Positions 8,348 through 17,996 are shown, counted from the stretch's first letter. The stretch: DNA of 35,000 bases from an uncultured Alphaproteobacteria bacterium (GCA_902573735.1 CACGLH010000008.1:1-35000); one strand, 5' to 3'. The notes: generated by a model not told the origin, from the sequence alone. Made by a program: numbers and translations.

Positions 8348-9944
8348 ACAAAAAAAGGATTTATTACTTGATATACAAAATATATCTATTGAAGGTTTTA
8401 GTGACGAAATCTGGCATCCAATTATTAAGGGAGTAAATTTACAGTTATATAGAGGAGAAGTTCTAGGTCTTATTGGAGAGTCTGGGGCTGGCAAATCAAC
8501 TCTTGGATTAGCTGCTATGGGTTTTGTAAGAACAGGTTGTAGGTTTACGAGTGGGTCAATAAATTTTAACGGAAAAGATCTTACTAAACTTAGTGATAAA
8601 AAGAAACAGCAACTATGGGGAACAAAGTTATCTTATGTCGCGCAATCTGCAGCTGCAGCATTTAATCCTGCGCACAGATTGATAAACCAGACAATTGAAT
8701 CATCACTAAGTCACAAACTTAATATAAAAGAAACACTGCAAAAAGAAGCTGTTCAACTTTACAAAGAAATGCAACTTCCAAATCCAGATGAAATTGGGGA
8801 GAGATATCCGCATCAAGTATCTGGTGGTCAGTTACAAAGGACAATGACAGCAATGGCAATGTCATCTAAACCTGATCTTATAATATTTGACGAACCTACT
8901 ACTGCCCTAGATGTCACGACCCAGGTAAACGTTTTAGCTACAATTCGTTCAATAGTTAAAGAACATCAAACTGCAGCAATATATATTACTCATGACCTTG
9001 CAGTAGTTGCACAAATGGCCGATAGAATTCAAGTGCTTAGATATGGTAATACTGTTGAGGTAGCAAAAACTTCTCAGATGCTTAAATCACCAAAAGAAGA
9101 GTATACAAAATCGTTATGGGCAGTTAGATCCATTAAGAAGAAAGAACAAAAAAGTAAGGAAATAATCTTAAGTATTGAAAATGTAAGCGCATCTTATGGA
9201 TCAGGACCAAAAGTCCTTCAAGATATAAATATAAATGTTCCAACAGGAAGAACGGTAGCAATTGTAGGTGAATCAGGTTCAGGTAAATCTACAACTGCTA
9301 GGTCAATAACAGGTTTACTCCCACCAACACAAGGAAAAATAATTTTTCAAAATAGAATTTTACCAATGAAATTATCTGATCGTACTAAGGAAGATTTAAG
9401 AAAAATCCAGATGATTTATCAATCACCTGATACTTCCATGAATCCTAGACATACTGTTAGAGAAATAATTGGAAGACCTCTTAGTTTTTATCATGGAATA
9501 AATAAAGAAAAAAATACGGATAAAGTATTAGAACTACTTAATATGATTGAATTGGACGATAGTTTTGTTGATCGACTCCCAGAGGAGTTATCTGGTGGTC
9601 AAAAACAAAGAATCTGTATAGCTAGAGCTTTAGCAGCTGAACCCGAATTAATTATATGCGATGAGGTGACTTCAGCATTAGATCAGATTGTACAAGAAGG
9701 AATCTTGAAACTTCTACTTAAATTACAGCATGAATTAAAAATATCATATATATTTATAACGCACGACATAGCTACAGTTAAAGCAATAGCCGATGAAGTT
9801 GTAGTTATGCATCAAGGTTTGGTAGTTGAACAAGGATCCAAAAAAGAAATCTTTAGCCCACCACATCCTGAATACACAAAACTTTTACTTTCTTCTGTAC
9901 CTGAAATGGATCCTAACTGGTTAAATAAAGTCCTAGAAAACTAG
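8334..9944 (+). CDS. Fused double ABC ATPase, DppD-DppF (GsiA-like)
   Basis: 536 residues with two complete nucleotide-binding domains in tandem. Domain 1 has Walker A GESGAGKS, signature VSGGQLQR and Walker B LIIFDEPTTALD. Domain 2 (from about residue 275) has Walker A GESGSGKS, signature LSGGQKQR and LIICDEVTSALD. Fusion of the DppD-like and DppF-like halves is common in peptide/opine-type importers such as GsiA. The ATG lies inside the end of the upstream permease gene. The protein powers the importer at the cytoplasmic face. Both sites look catalytically competent, including the H-loop histidines (YITHD, FITHD). Confidence 0.93.
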   Translation: MKSSKQKKDLLLDIQNISIEGFSDEIWHPIIKGVNLQLYRGEVLGLIGESGAGKSTLGLAAMGFVRTGCRFTSGSINFNGKDLTKLSDKKKQQLWGTKLSYVAQSAAAAFNPAHRLINQTIESSLSHKLNIKETLQKEAVQLYKEMQLPNPDEIGERYPHQVSGGQLQRTMTAMAMSSKPDLIIFDEPTTALDVTTQVNVLATIRSIVKEHQTAAIYITHDLAVVAQMADRIQVLRYGNTVEVAKTSQMLKSPKEEYTKSLWAVRSIKKKEQKSKEIILSIENVSASYGSGPKVLQDININVPTGRTVAIVGESGSGKSTTARSITGLLPPTQGKIIFQNRILPMKLSDRTKEDLRKIQMIYQSPDTSMNPRHTVREIIGRPLSFYHGINKEKNTDKVLELLNMIELDDSFVDRLPEELSGGQKQRICIARALAAEPELIICDEVTSALDQIVQEGILKLLLKLQHELKISYIFITHDIATVKAIADEVVVMHQGLVVEQGSKKEIFSPPHPEYTKLLLSSVPEMDPNWLNKVLEN

Positions 9945-10118
9945 TTTTATTTAAATAATTAAGTTTTTTTATCTTTATTTGAAATGATAAAAAATGATCG
10001 ATTATCATAATCTAAAGCTAAAATAAAATATAATTTAACTTGGAATTGATATTTATATTGAAAATTAGGACGTATTGTTTAAGATTTATCTATTAATTTA
10101 TTTGATAGGGAGATTAAA

Positions 10119-11729
10119 GTGTATTCGATTGACAAGTTAAAAGGTTTATTTTCTTCTGGAAAAATAGGCAGACGTGACTTCATACAGGGAGCAGTAGCTT
10201 TAGGTGCAACCATCACTGCAGCCACTAGTATGTCGTCTTCAATATTAGCAGCGACACCTAAAAAAGGTGGAACTCTAAGGTTAGCAATGAGTTCAGGAAC
10301 CACAACTGATATCTTAGATATGTCAGTATCTACAGGAGCTACCTCAGAACTAGTACATGGTTATGCAATTTATAATAACTTAGTAGAATTAGGTGCAGAC
10401 GGATCAGTAATACCTGAACTTGCAGAAAGCGTAGAGTCAGATGATGCTAAAACCTGGCGTTTTAAAGTAAGAAAAGGTGTAGAGTGGCATAATGGAAAAT
10501 CATTGGATGTGAATGATTTGGCATGTTCAATAAATTATCATAGAGGTGAGGACAGTAAGTCATCTATTAAAGGTCAACTATCAGAAATAGCTGATGTTAG
10601 GCAAGACGGAGATTACTTAGTTATTGAACTCCAAGGATCTAATTCAGACTTTCCAGTTATGCTAAGTGATTATCATGCTCCAATTCAGATTGGAGGATCT
10701 GATGGTAAATTGGTAAACCCTACAGCAGGAATTGGAACAGCCGGGTACGTTTTGAAAGAATATAATCCTGGTGTAAGTGCATCTTTTGAAAGAAACCCTA
10801 ATTATTGGAAAACTGGAGCTGCTCATTTTGATGCAGTAGAAACAACTATCGTTGGAGATGCAACTGCAAGACAGCAAGCATTGGTAACTGATCAAGTTGA
10901 TTGTATAGATGACGTATCAGCTCCAACTGCAGGCTTGTTATCTAGAAACCAAAAACTTGAGCTTCTAGCAGTAACTGGTACCATGCATAGGGTTTTTGCT
11001 ATGAGGTTAGATACACCTCCATTTGATAATAATGATGTTAGACTAGCTCTTAAATTTGCTGCAAGAAGACAAGAGATGGTAGATAAAGTACTCCTTGGAT
11101 ATGGACAAATTGGTAATGACCATTCAATATCTCCAACGCAAAAATATTTTAATACAGACCTTGCCCAAAGAGAATTTGATGCTGATAAAGCAAAGTTTCA
11201 TTGGGGTAAAACTGGTTTAGGAGATACTCCAATAACTTGTCACGCTTCTGGTGCATCATTGGATGGATCTGTTGATGTAGCTTTACTACTTCAAGCATCC
11301 GCAAAAGAGTGCGGTATCAATTTAGAAGTAAAGAAAGAGCCAAATGATGGATACTGGTCTAATATATGGAATAAACCAGGGATTGGTATGTGTACTTCTT
11401 ATTGGAGTGGAAGACCTACCCCAGACTGGATGTTTTCTACATGCTGTATAGCTGCATCTGAATGGAATGATATGGCTTGGAAAGGTACACCTGCTGCAGA
11501 CAGGTTTAATGAATTAATGGTAGCAGCTAAAGGTGAGCTTGATGATAAAAAGAGACATGAAATGTATTTTGAATGTCAGAAACTTATGAATGAGGATGGA
11601 GGCTATATTACCTGGTCTTATGGACAAAATCTCTCAGCTCATAATAAAAGACTTGCCCACCCAGAAAAAGTTGCCGGCAACTGGCATCTTGATGGATGTA
11701 AAATTACCGAACGTTGGTGGTTTGCATAA
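10119..11729 (+). CDS. Extracellular solute-binding protein, family 5 (peptide/nickel type), Tat signal
   Basis: 536 residues starting at GTG 10119 with an AGGGAG Shine-Dalgarno. The N-terminus carries a twin-arginine motif GRRDFIQG followed by an Ala-rich hydrophobic stretch ending near ILAATPKKGG, so export as a folded periplasmic protein by Tat is predicted. The mature part has SBP_bac_5 features: GGTLRLA, LAESVESDDAKTWRFKVRKGVEWHNG and FERNPNYWK. It lies 174 bases after the ATPase gene and belongs functionally to that importer. The longer gap and its own Shine-Dalgarno suggest separate or boosted expression, common for binding proteins. Ligand (peptide, opine, sugar or other) is not deducible. 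Confidence 0.93.
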   Translation: MYSIDKLKGLFSSGKIGRRDFIQGAVALGATITAATSMSSSILAATPKKGGTLRLAMSSGTTTDILDMSVSTGATSELVHGYAIYNNLVELGADGSVIPELAESVESDDAKTWRFKVRKGVEWHNGKSLDVNDLACSINYHRGEDSKSSIKGQLSEIADVRQDGDYLVIELQGSNSDFPVMLSDYHAPIQIGGSDGKLVNPTAGIGTAGYVLKEYNPGVSASFERNPNYWKTGAAHFDAVETTIVGDATARQQALVTDQVDCIDDVSAPTAGLLSRNQKLELLAVTGTMHRVFAMRLDTPPFDNNDVRLALKFAARRQEMVDKVLLGYGQIGNDHSISPTQKYFNTDLAQREFDADKAKFHWGKTGLGDTPITCHASGASLDGSVDVALLLQASAKECGINLEVKKEPNDGYWSNIWNKPGIGMCTSYWSGRPTPDWMFSTCCIAASEWNDMAWKGTPAADRFNELMVAAKGELDDKKRHEMYFECQKLMNEDGGYITWSYGQNLSAHNKRLAHPEKVAGNWHLDGCKITERWWFA

Positions 11730-11737
11730 AAACTTAT

Positions 11738-11766
11738 GGAAAAGCGGTGATAATCACCGCTTTTCC
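11738..11766. terminator. Strong intrinsic terminator after the peptide-type importer
   Basis: A perfect 13-bp inverted repeat GGAAAAGCGGTGA / TCACCGCTTTTCC with a 3-nt loop lies 8 bases after the binding-protein stop. The U-rich side is part of the stem (CTTTTCC). It also lies downstream of the minus-strand hydrolase gene, so it may work in both directions. Confidence 0.85.
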
Positions 11767-11821
11767 TCTAAATAGAATTTGTTTCATTCAATGAAAATTT
11801 AAATCTTATTTGAAGTCTTTT

Positions 11822-12625
11822 TTAGTTAAATTTACAGAGAAATTTTAAGACATATTCATTAAAAATCGTTGGTTTTTCAATATTGATTAAATGACCTGCT
11901 CCCTCAACAATTTTTAATTGCGAATTAGGAATTAAAGCATCTATTTCTTTAGCTACCGAAGGTGGCGTTAAATCATCTAACTCTCCTACCATTACTAAGC
12001 AAGGAACTTCAATTTTTGAAAAATTATTAAGCCAATCTTCTGAAATAAATGACTTTACTGTTTTAATATAACTCTCTTTTCTTAGAAGATTTAAGGATGA
12101 AATTAATTTATTTAATGCATTTTTGTTGTTAATATCTCCGATTAAAGATTTTGCAATCATTGGAGAAAATTGCTCTATTCCAATTCCTTGCTCAAAAGGC
12201 TTAGTCCTTAAAGCAACAAATTCTTCCTTCTCTTTTTTGGAAAAACCCCCACTTCCAAGGTTTGTATCACACAATACTAAAGTCTTTACCTTATTTGGAT
12301 ATTTTTCATAAAACCAACACGCTATTCTTGCTCCCATAGATAAACCAACCAGATTTATTGTTTCTATTTTTAGATCTAATAAAACTTTATTCAAATCTTC
12401 TACGACATCTCCAAAGTTAAAAGAACCATAATAATCTTCGCTATCACCATATCCTCTGGTATCCCATGTAATTAATTGAAATTTATGAGCAAAATATTCT
12501 AAGTTATCATCCCAATTCCTCTTATTTCCACCAATACCATGAAGAAAAATAACTGGGTCACCCTTACCTCGCATTTCTATAGAAATGAATGGGGAAGGAC
12601 CTATTTTTTTTTTAAGGATCTTAAT
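11822..12625 (-). CDS. Alpha/beta hydrolase, read from a probable ATT start codon
   Basis: Alpha/beta hydrolase with the oxyanion-hole motif FLHGIGG, WDTRGYGDS, nucleophile elbow GLSMG, GELDDLTPP (acid) and GAGHLINIEKP (His), as in 3-oxoadipate enol-lactonase-like enzymes. The first ATG (12574) would cut off the usual first beta-strand and has no Shine-Dalgarno. The frame is open 17 codons further, back to a TAG, and holds no ATG, GTG or TTG. An ATT at 12625 lies 7 nt after GGAG (complement of 12633-12636) and gives IKILKKKIGPSPFISIE before MRGKGDPVIFLHG, restoring a normal N-terminus and 267 residues. The gene begins 42 bases after livF on the same strand and may act on a compound imported by that system. 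Substrate unknown. Confidence 0.8.
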   Translation of the reverse strand: MKILKKKIGPSPFISIEMRGKGDPVIFLHGIGGNKRNWDDNLEYFAHKFQLITWDTRGYGDSEDYYGSFNFGDVVEDLNKVLLDLKIETINLVGLSMGARIACWFYEKYPNKVKTLVLCDTNLGSGGFSKKEKEEFVALRTKPFEQGIGIEQFSPMIAKSLIGDINNKNALNKLISSLNLLRKESYIKTVKSFISEDWLNNFSKIEVPCLVMVGELDDLTPPSVAKEIDALIPNSQLKIVEGAGHLINIEKPTIFNEYVLKFLCKFN

Positions 12626-12667
12626 CTATTTTCTCCACTCTATTTGAATATTTTTAAAAATTTTTTT

Positions 12668-13363
12668 TTAAACTCCCAAAAAGAGCTTGCTATCATCGCT
12701 TGATATTCCTGATAATTTTCCACTCCACACACTCTTTCCTCTTTCTAAGATATAGCTATAATTAGAAACATCTTTTAGTTCTTGACTAATTTTATCTATT
12801 ATAAGAATTGAAATTCCTTCATTACTAACCTTTCTTAAAACATTCCAAATCTTTTGAGAAATGACAGGTGACAAACCTTCGGTTGCCTCATCCAATATAA
12901 GTAGTGAAGGATTAGTCATAAGAGCTCTTCCAATAGCTAACATTTGTTGCTCGCCTCCAGATAAATTAGAAGAAAGTTGTGAAAGCCTTTCTTTAAAAAT
13001 TGGAAATAAGGTAAGTATTTTATCTAAATCCCAATAACCCTTGATTGAGGAACCAATTAAATTTTCTTTAACAGTTAAATTTGCGAAAATTCTTCTACCT
13101 TCTGGAACTAATCCCACTCCCAATCTTGCAATTTTGTATGATTGCATACCTATAATTCTGACACTATTAAATTCAATATTTCCTAAATGGGGTTTTAAAA
13201 TTCCACAAATTGATTTGACGGTTGTTGATTTACCCATACCATTTCTTCCCAATAAAGATACAATTTCACCCTTTCTGACTTGTAAATTTACACCATTTAA
13301 AACTTGTACATTACCATAAGAAGAATAAATATTATCTAACTTTAAAATGGGTGATTTATTCAT
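12668..13363 (-). CDS. livF: Branched-chain amino acid-type ABC importer, ATPase LivF
   Basis: 231 residues, the usual LivF length. Walker A GRNGMGKST, signature LSGGEQQMLAIGRAL and Walker B LLILDEATEGLSP are complete. The GEQQMLAIGRAL signature and the EGLSP segment after Walker B separate LivF from LivG. The start codon overlaps the stop of livG by one base. It is one of two ATPases driving import through LivH/LivM. The last part (ILERGKSVWSG) is normal for the family. Confidence 0.92.
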   Translation of the reverse strand: MNKSPILKLDNIYSSYGNVQVLNGVNLQVRKGEIVSLLGRNGMGKSTTVKSICGILKPHLGNIEFNSVRIIGMQSYKIARLGVGLVPEGRRIFANLTVKENLIGSSIKGYWDLDKILTLFPIFKERLSQLSSNLSGGEQQMLAIGRALMTNPSLLILDEATEGLSPVISQKIWNVLRKVSNEGISILIIDKISQELKDVSNYSYILERGKSVWSGKLSGISSDDSKLFLGV

Positions 13364-14106
13364 CAGGCTGTTCCTAAGTAAGCTTTTCTGACATCCAAAT
13401 TTGATTTTATTTCTGATGAGGAACCTGAAGCTATAATTTTCCCATTTACTAATACTGAAATTCGATCAGCAATAGAAAAAACAACATCCATGTTATGTTC
13501 TATAAGTAAGATTGGAACATCATTTTTAATTTGATTAAAAATAACCTTCATCTTTTCAATTTTATCAAGACTTAATCCTGCCATTGGTTCATCTAGCAAA
13601 ATTAATTTAGGGTCTAAAGCTAAAGCTATCCCTATTTCAAGTTGTCTCCTTTCTCCATGACTTAATAAAGATGCAGCTGTTTCTTTCTTATCCCATAAAT
13701 CAATTTTTATAAGAATTGACTTTATTTCTTCAAATGAAAATTCGATAGAATCTAAACTTGAGTAAAAATTATAAAATGTCTTTTCTTTTCCGATTTTGGC
13801 TAGTAGTACATTTTGAAAAATTGTGAAATCTAAAATTACATCTGTAATTTGAAATGATCTTGCAAAGCCTAAATGTATTCTATCTTCAGTTTTAAAATTT
13901 GAAATATTAATTCCATTTAATATTATCTCCCCCGAGTCTTGCTTAATTTCTCCCATAATTTGCTTGATAAGGGTAGATTTTCCAGCACCATTAGGTCCAA
14001 TAAGAGCATGAATTTCACCTGTTTCAAGACAAAAATTAATATCATTGCTAGCAGTAATTGCTCCAAAATTCTTTTTTAAATTTACTATTTTTAAAATTTT
14101 ATTCAT
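13363..14106 (-). CDS. livG: Branched-chain amino acid-type ABC importer, ATPase LivG
   Basis: 247 residues with Walker A GPNGAGKST, signature LSHGERRQLEIGIAL (the H at this position is typical of LivG) and Walker B LILLDEPMAGLS, then the H-loop LLIEHNMDVV. It overlaps livM by 8 bases and livF by one base. With LivF it forms the cytoplasmic ATPase dimer of the HAAT-family importer. All key residues are present. Confidence 0.93.
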   Translation of the reverse strand: MNKILKIVNLKKNFGAITASNDINFCLETGEIHALIGPNGAGKSTLIKQIMGEIKQDSGEIILNGINISNFKTEDRIHLGFARSFQITDVILDFTIFQNVLLAKIGKEKTFYNFYSSLDSIEFSFEEIKSILIKIDLWDKKETAASLLSHGERRQLEIGIALALDPKLILLDEPMAGLSLDKIEKMKVIFNQIKNDVPILLIEHNMDVVFSIADRISVLVNGKIIASGSSSEIKSNLDVRKAYLGTA

Positions 14107-15079
14107 TTTTTTGATATTTCAACATAAAGCCTATAATTCCACCTTTGGCAAATAAGACTGTTGATATGATTATAATACCTAGAAATATCTGCCAATGCTC
14201 TGTGTAAGATCCAAAAAATTGTTCAAAGGCAACAAAAAAAGCTGCTCCAATTAAAGGGCCATAAATGCGCCCTAACCCACCAATTAATATGAATACAATA
14301 AATTCTCCAGACATTTGCCAACTTAATAAAGAAGGACTCACAAAACGATTTAAATCTACATATAGAGATCCTGCGATACCAGTTATAGCTCCCGACAAAA
14401 CAAAAGCTAACAATTGTATTCTAAAGGGGTTTATTCCTACAGATCTGACTCTTGTTAAATTAAACCTGGTAGCTCTTAAAGCCAAACCAAAAGGAGAATT
14501 AACAATTTTGCTGGTAATAAACAAAATAATTAATAACCAAAAAAAACAAATAAAAAAGAAATTTATTCCTTTCATAGTATTTATGCCAAAAAAAGTTGAA
14601 CGAACATAAATAGAAAATCCATCCTCGCCACCATAGGACGGCCAACTTATTGCAAAATAATATAGCATTTGTGCAAATGCTAAGGTTATCATAATAAAAT
14701 AAACTCCTGATGTTCTCAAAGAGAAAACCCCAACTAATAGAGCCAATAGTGAACAAAAAAAGATTGTAAATAACCAAATAATTAGTGAATTATTACTACC
14801 ATTAAATAGGAAGGGCCACGAAATCAATAATTCAGAATTAAAAGCATGAATTGCTAAAATACCTGATACATATCCTCCAAGACCAAAAAATGCAGCATGT
14901 CCAAAAGAAATCAAATTTCCAAAACCCAAGACCAGATTCAAACCAATTGCAGCAATAGAAAAAATTATAATCCTTGAAAGTAAAGTAATTAAATAGGGTT
15001 CATTAAAATATTCTGAAAATATAGCTATGAAAAAAATACTGATTAATGAGATATAACTTATATTTTTTTCTGAAATCAT
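14099..15079 (-). CDS. livM: Branched-chain amino acid-type ABC importer, permease LivM
   Basis: 326-residue hydrophobic protein with about nine to ten membrane helices. Family motifs are IGLNLVLGFGNLISFGHAAFFGLGGY near the N-terminus, the LALRATRFNLTRVRSVGIN coupling region and GGLGRIYGPLIGAAFF near the C-terminus. It starts within the last bases of livH (4-base overlap) and overlaps livG by 8 bases. It forms the pore together with LivH. Confidence 0.93.
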   Translation of the reverse strand: MISEKNISYISLISIFFIAIFSEYFNEPYLITLLSRIIIFSIAAIGLNLVLGFGNLISFGHAAFFGLGGYVSGILAIHAFNSELLISWPFLFNGSNNSLIIWLFTIFFCSLLALLVGVFSLRTSGVYFIMITLAFAQMLYYFAISWPSYGGEDGFSIYVRSTFFGINTMKGINFFFICFFWLLIILFITSKIVNSPFGLALRATRFNLTRVRSVGINPFRIQLLAFVLSGAITGIAGSLYVDLNRFVSPSLLSWQMSGEFIVFILIGGLGRIYGPLIGAAFFVAFEQFFGSYTEHWQIFLGIIIISTVLFAKGGIIGFMLKYQKNE

Positions 15080-15999
15080 GAAAGTTGTTTTCCATACAAT
15101 CCAGTAGGCTTTAAAATTAAAATAATAGCCATTAAGATATAAATGAGCATTGATCCAATTGCCGATCCTACAGACATAGCGTCTGAAGGATTGGTAACAG
15201 TCTGAAGAACCCAGGGAATTAAAAATCTTCCTAAAGTATCTACTAAACCAACTAATAACGAAGCGATAAAAGCCCCTTTAATTGATCCTATTCCCCCTAT
15301 CACTATAATAACAAAAGCAAGTATGAGGATAGGTTCTCCCATACCAACTTCAACAGATTGAATTGTTCCTATTAATGCACCTGCAAGACCAGCTAGCGCT
15401 GCCCCAATCCCAAAAAGTAATGTGTATAACTTAGAAATATCTACTCCTAAAGCTGAAATCATTTCACGGTCATGTTGACCAGCTCTAATTTGAATACCTA
15501 AATTAGTTTTTCCTATAAGAAAAAATAAAAAAACAGCTATTATCAACCCAACAAAAATAATAAAAAGACGGTATTTAGAGTAATAAATACCACTAAATAC
15601 TTCTATAGAGCCATTTAGAAGTTCTGGTACATCGAGATATAAAGGAAATGCTCCAAAAATCCATCTTACCAATTCCGAAAAAAATAAAATGAGAGCAAAA
15701 GTCACTAAAACTTGGTCTAGGTGATCTCTGTTATAAAGTTTCCTTATTATGGTTTTTTCAACTACTATACCCACAATAGCTGCACAAGAAAATGAGGCTA
15801 GTAAACTAAGCCAAAAAGAATTAAAAAAAGCAAATGTTGCTGCTGCAGAAAAGGCTCCAATCATATAAAGAGAACCATGGGCCAAATTTATAAGGCCCAT
15901 AACTCCAAAAATTAGTGTTAATCCTGCTGACATTAAAAACAGCATGAAGCCAAATTGTAATCCATTCAGAAATTGTTCAATTAACAACTCAGCAGTCAT
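15076..15999 (-). CDS. livH: Branched-chain amino acid-type ABC importer, permease LivH
   Basis: 307 residues, all-helical membrane protein. Motifs: LNGLQFGFMLFLMSAGLTLIFGVMGLINLAHGSLYMIGA at the start, IQIRAGQHDREMISALGVD (coupling loop), and the Gly-rich VIGGIGSIKGAFIASLLVGL. It lies 46 bases after the binding-protein gene and overlaps livM by 4 bases. It is the second half of the HAAT-type pore. Confidence 0.93.
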   Translation of the reverse strand: MTAELLIEQFLNGLQFGFMLFLMSAGLTLIFGVMGLINLAHGSLYMIGAFSAAATFAFFNSFWLSLLASFSCAAIVGIVVEKTIIRKLYNRDHLDQVLVTFALILFFSELVRWIFGAFPLYLDVPELLNGSIEVFSGIYYSKYRLFIIFVGLIIAVFLFFLIGKTNLGIQIRAGQHDREMISALGVDISKLYTLLFGIGAALAGLAGALIGTIQSVEVGMGEPILILAFVIIVIGGIGSIKGAFIASLLVGLVDTLGRFLIPWVLQTVTNPSDAMSVGSAIGSMLIYILMAIILILKPTGLYGKQLS

Positions 16000-16045
16000 T
16001 TTTATTAAGATTCAAAATACAATATCTTGTTAATAAACCACTAGG

Positions 16046-17182
16046 CTACATTGAACACTGATCGACATAGGCATTTGAATGATCTTGTAAACCAACAGAT
16101 ACAATTTTATTTGTTAAAGTATCCCCTTCTTTAATCACTTCTCTTACATAAATATCTTGAATAGGATGATGATTACTTGAAAAACGAAATTGACCTCTTG
16201 TTGAATCAAAATCAGCTGATCTTAGTGCATCTCGAAAAGCTTCCATATCATTTACACTAGCTTTAGCCATTGCAGATATTAAAAGCATACCCGTATCATA
16301 TCCTTGCGAGGCATATAAAGATGGAAGTCTTCCATATTCATTTTGAAAATCAGAAACAAATTTTTTGTTTGCCTTATTATCCAAATCCTTGGACCACTGT
16401 GAAGTATTCTTAACTCCTAATGCAGCATCTCCGACTGCTTTCAAAATACCCTGATCAAAAGAAAAAGCTGGACCTACTACTGGTATTTCAATGCCTGACT
16501 GTGCATATTGTTTCATAAAACCTATCCCCATACCACCCGGAAGAAAGAAGAAAACACTATCAGCGTCTGAAGCCCTAATTTGTGCAATTTCAACAGCGTA
16601 ATCTGTTTGACCTAATTTTGTATAAATTTCACCTGCAAGATTTCCTTTGAAATATCTTTTAAAACCAGTCAATGCATCTTTACCTGCTGGATAATTTGGA
16701 GCTAAAATGAATGTATTTTTAAAACCAGTTGAATTTGCATGTCCTCCTGCAGCTTCATGGAGATTATCATTTTGCCAAGCTACATTAAAATAATTTTCAT
16801 GGCACCCCTTACCTGCTAGCGCAGATGGTCCTGCATTGGGAGAGAGATAAAACTTACCCTGATTTACAGCTGCTGGAACAACTGCCATTGCTAAATTAGA
16901 CCAAATGATACCAGTTAAGACATCAACTTTTTCAGATTGTATCATTTTATCAGCAAGCTGAACTGCTATGTCAGGTTTACGCTGGTCATCCTCTATTACC
17001 ACCTCTATGTCTTTACTACCCATTACAGCAAGCATAAAACCATCTCTCACATCTATTCCAAGACCTGATCCACCACCTGATAATGTTGTAATCATACCAA
17101 CCTTCAATTTATGACCATCAGCAAATGCTGAGGAAGCAAATAATAGTACTATTGATAGAATTAAGTTTATAATTTTAAACAT
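16046..17182 (-). CDS. Periplasmic binding protein of the Liv-type importer (LivK/HAAT family)
   Basis: 378 residues from ATG 17182. Two earlier in-frame ATGs exist, but only this one has a Shine-Dalgarno (GGGGG, 6 nt upstream), and it starts a clean signal peptide, MFKIINLILSIVLLFASSAF, cut near ADG. The mature protein has the type I periplasmic fold seen in MITTLSGGGSGLG, EDDQRKPDIAVQLADKMI and the LAPNYPAGKD region. The closest annotated relatives that I recall include binding proteins for aromatic acids and amides as well as amino acids, and a hydrolase closes the operon, so the ligand may not be a branched-chain amino acid. It is the first gene of the operon livK-H-M-G-F-hydrolase. Confidence 0.88.
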   Translation of the reverse strand: MFKIINLILSIVLLFASSAFADGHKLKVGMITTLSGGGSGLGIDVRDGFMLAVMGSKDIEVVIEDDQRKPDIAVQLADKMIQSEKVDVLTGIIWSNLAMAVVPAAVNQGKFYLSPNAGPSALAGKGCHENYFNVAWQNDNLHEAAGGHANSTGFKNTFILAPNYPAGKDALTGFKRYFKGNLAGEIYTKLGQTDYAVEIAQIRASDADSVFFFLPGGMGIGFMKQYAQSGIEIPVVGPAFSFDQGILKAVGDAALGVKNTSQWSKDLDNKANKKFVSDFQNEYGRLPSLYASQGYDTGMLLISAMAKASVNDMEAFRDALRSADFDSTRGQFRFSSNHHPIQDIYVREVIKEGDTLTNKIVSVGLQDHSNAYVDQCSM

Positions 17183-17272
17183 CTTCATCCCCCGAATTAT
17201 CATCCAAATAAATTTAATACATAAGTTTAAAAAACTAAGCTAATTTTGAATAAAAATAAACAAAAATTTAAT

Positions 17273-17980
17273 TTATTTTTTTATAACACTTTTGATAATA
17301 GGGTTCATGACTATTTCATCAATACTAGTGTTAATATTCATTTCAAGGATACTCATAACTATTTTTGCAATGTCGTATACTTTTATAGAATTTTTTTTGT
17401 TTGAACCTGGTTGAAAATCTAAATTATTAAAAAAATTAGTTTTTACCATTCCTGGATTTATGAGAGTAACGGTTATATTTCTACTAGCTACTTCAGCTCT
17501 AATACTTTGTGTAAACCCTCTTAATCCAAATTTTGCAGCTGAATATAGACTTCCTTTTTTTCCACCATTTAATGCCGATTCGGAACCTATATATATTAAT
17601 TTACCCTTATTCTTCTTTTTTAAAAAAGGAACCAAATATTTTGTTAAAATGACGTGAGATAGTAGATTAGTGTTTATGGAGCCTAAAATTTTATCAACTG
17701 AAAAATTTTCTATATTCCCAAAATAACCGACGCCAGCACATGATATTAGTCCCTCTACATCTTCATTCTGATCAAGAATTTTTTCAATTTTCATTGGGAT
17801 ATTTTTTAATTCATAAAAATCCATTTCTTCAGATTGGAAATATTTGGATTTAATTACATTTTTATCTTTATTTCTTGAAATACCAATTACTTTTATTTTA
17901 TTTTTAATAAGTGTTTTTGTAATTGAGTTTCCTATGCCACTTGAGCTACCTGTAACTATAATTTTTTTTATATTAACCAT
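17273..17980 (-). CDS. Short-chain dehydrogenase/reductase (SDR)
   Basis: 235 residues, classical SDR length. The NAD(P) motif TGSSSGIG (about 11-18), SCAGVG (variant of NNAG), catalytic Ser in IYIGSESALNG, and YSAAK (Tyr and Lys) are all present, followed by INPGMVKTNF. A Rossmann-fold oxidoreductase acting on an unknown substrate is predicted, cytoplasmic. It starts 16 bases after the SPL-like gene ends and is the last of four same-strand genes; the liv binding protein begins 90 bases further on. Its link to the radical SAM enzyme is by position only. Confidence 0.9.
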   Translation of the reverse strand: MVNIKKIIVTGSSSGIGNSITKTLIKNKIKVIGISRNKDKNVIKSKYFQSEEMDFYELKNIPMKIEKILDQNEDVEGLISCAGVGYFGNIENFSVDKILGSINTNLLSHVILTKYLVPFLKKKNKGKLIYIGSESALNGGKKGSLYSAAKFGLRGFTQSIRAEVASRNITVTLINPGMVKTNFFNNLDFQPGSNKKNSIKVYDIAKIVMSILEMNINTSIDEIVMNPIIKSVIKK

Positions 17981-17996
17981 GTTAAATAATTTGATT

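Noticed and set aside
9600-9700. DEVTSALD in place of DEPTSALD in the second ATPase domain as a defect
   Set aside because: This Walker B variant is normal for DppF-type halves; Walker A, signature and H-loop are intact.
12601-12625. Sequencing indel in the A10 tract as an explanation for the missing hydrolase start
   Set aside because: The other two frames upstream of the tract meet a stop or contain no ATG, GTG or TTG, so an indel would not create a canonical start.
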